Origin: Balneolales bacterium | GTDB taxonomy: Bacteria > Bacteroidota > Rhodothermia > Balneolales > Natronogracilivirgulaceae | DNA length: 5,830 bases | Assembly (NCBI GenBank): GCA_007120555.1 | Contig: SKNL01000247.1 | Span: forward strand, 1 to 5,830 | Direction of reading: 5' to 3' | Shown here: piece by piece, positions 5,512 through 5,830 of the stretch | Numbering within the stretch: the stretch's first letter is position 1 | Layout of the letters: each line of letters begins with the position of its first letter | The notes under the pieces: model-generated | Told to the model about the DNA's origin: nothing | The model's input: the letters and a program-made list of their open reading frames with translations, nothing else | Database searches by the model: none | Translations under genes and position numbers: made by a program

Positions 5512-5830
5512 ATGATAATCCGAGGTTTTTACACATTCCTGATCCTTGCTGCCCTGCTCATTTCCACCTCAGGCGGTCAAGCGTTTGAGGAGGCGAAATA
5601 CGGCGGCGATTTTCTCTCCGTTGGAGGTGGCGCCAGACCCCTCGGTATGGGCAGCGCGTACACGGCCATCACCCGCGATGTACTGTCCGGATACTGGAAT
5701 CCAGCCGGACTCTCCGGGGTGCCCAACTGGCAGTTCGCCTATATGCACTCCGAACGGTTTGCCGGCGTGGTTGGATATGACTATGGAGCCGTCGCCATGC
5801 CCGTCGAAGGATCCGGCGGCGTATTCGCCC
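5512..5830 (+). CDS. PorV/PorQ-family outer-membrane beta-barrel protein, N-terminal part
   Basis: The first 106 residues are in the window and the frame runs off the right edge. Residues 1-24 look like a Sec signal peptide: MIIRG, a hydrophobic core FYTFLILAALLIS, and a likely cleavage site after GGQA. The mature part has YGGDFLSVGGGARPLGMGSA (29-48) and then AITRDVLSGYWNPAGLSG (50-67). This Gly-rich start and 'D..S.YWNPAGL' motif are hallmarks of PorV/PorQ and related FadL-like barrels, known in Bacteroidota and relatives, where some members serve type IX secretion. Which subtype this is cannot be told without the rest. The ATG at 5512 is the first one after an in-frame TAA at 5437-5439, and the signal peptide begins there; no Shine-Dalgarno sequence precedes it. 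It is divergent from dnaN. Confidence 0.85.
   Translation, partial: MIIRGFYTFLILAALLISTSGGQAFEEAKYGGDFLSVGGGARPLGMGSAYTAITRDVLSGYWNPAGLSGVPNWQFAYMHSERFAGVVGYDYGAVAMPVEGSGGVFA

Overview
The window reads as an ordinary, gene-dense stretch of bacterial chromosome. It has no rRNA, tRNA, CRISPR array, insertion sequence or phage gene that I can see. Three things point to the Bacteroidota side of the FCB group, plausibly Balneolota/Rhodothermota-like. A PorV/PorQ-type outer-membrane protein gene enters at the right edge. Perfect TAnnTTTG elements, the Bacteroidota-type -7 box, lie upstream of argS and dnaN. Clear Shine-Dalgarno sequences are rare. Base composition looks moderate, a little above half G+C by eye. 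The lineage is an inference from gene content, not a measurement.

Layout, left to right. Positions 1-93 (+) hold the last 30 codons of a radC-family gene. After a 61-bp gap with a candidate promoter comes argS (155-1789, +), a complete arginyl-tRNA synthetase with an unusual TVGH in place of the usual HxGH of the HIGH motif. An 18-bp tandem repeat straddles its stop codon. It converges, with a 30-bp gap, on a four-gene minus-strand series. In transcription order this is dnaN (5215-4100, DNA polymerase III sliding clamp), a SAM hydroxide adenosyltransferase/SAM hydrolase (4092-3286), a 226-bp spacer with several dyads, a STAS/SpoIIAA-like small protein (3059-2634), and a SAM-dependent methyltransferase (2626-1820). 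A 296-bp intergenic region with a candidate dnaN promoter and several inverted repeats separates dnaN from the divergent PorV/PorQ-like gene (5512 to the edge, +).

How the genes relate. dnaN and the SAM hydrolase gene are 7 bp apart and almost certainly cotranscribed. The STAS-like and methyltransferase genes are also 7 bp apart, and the methyltransferase ribosome-binding site overlaps the end of the STAS-like frame, so they look translationally coupled. Whether the two pairs form one transcript is open: the spacer has no convincing intrinsic terminator and no convincing promoter. Two of the four minus-strand proteins consume SAM, but a functional link is speculative. I found no convincing new defence, toxin or RNA system. 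The least described part is the STAS-like/methyltransferase pair.
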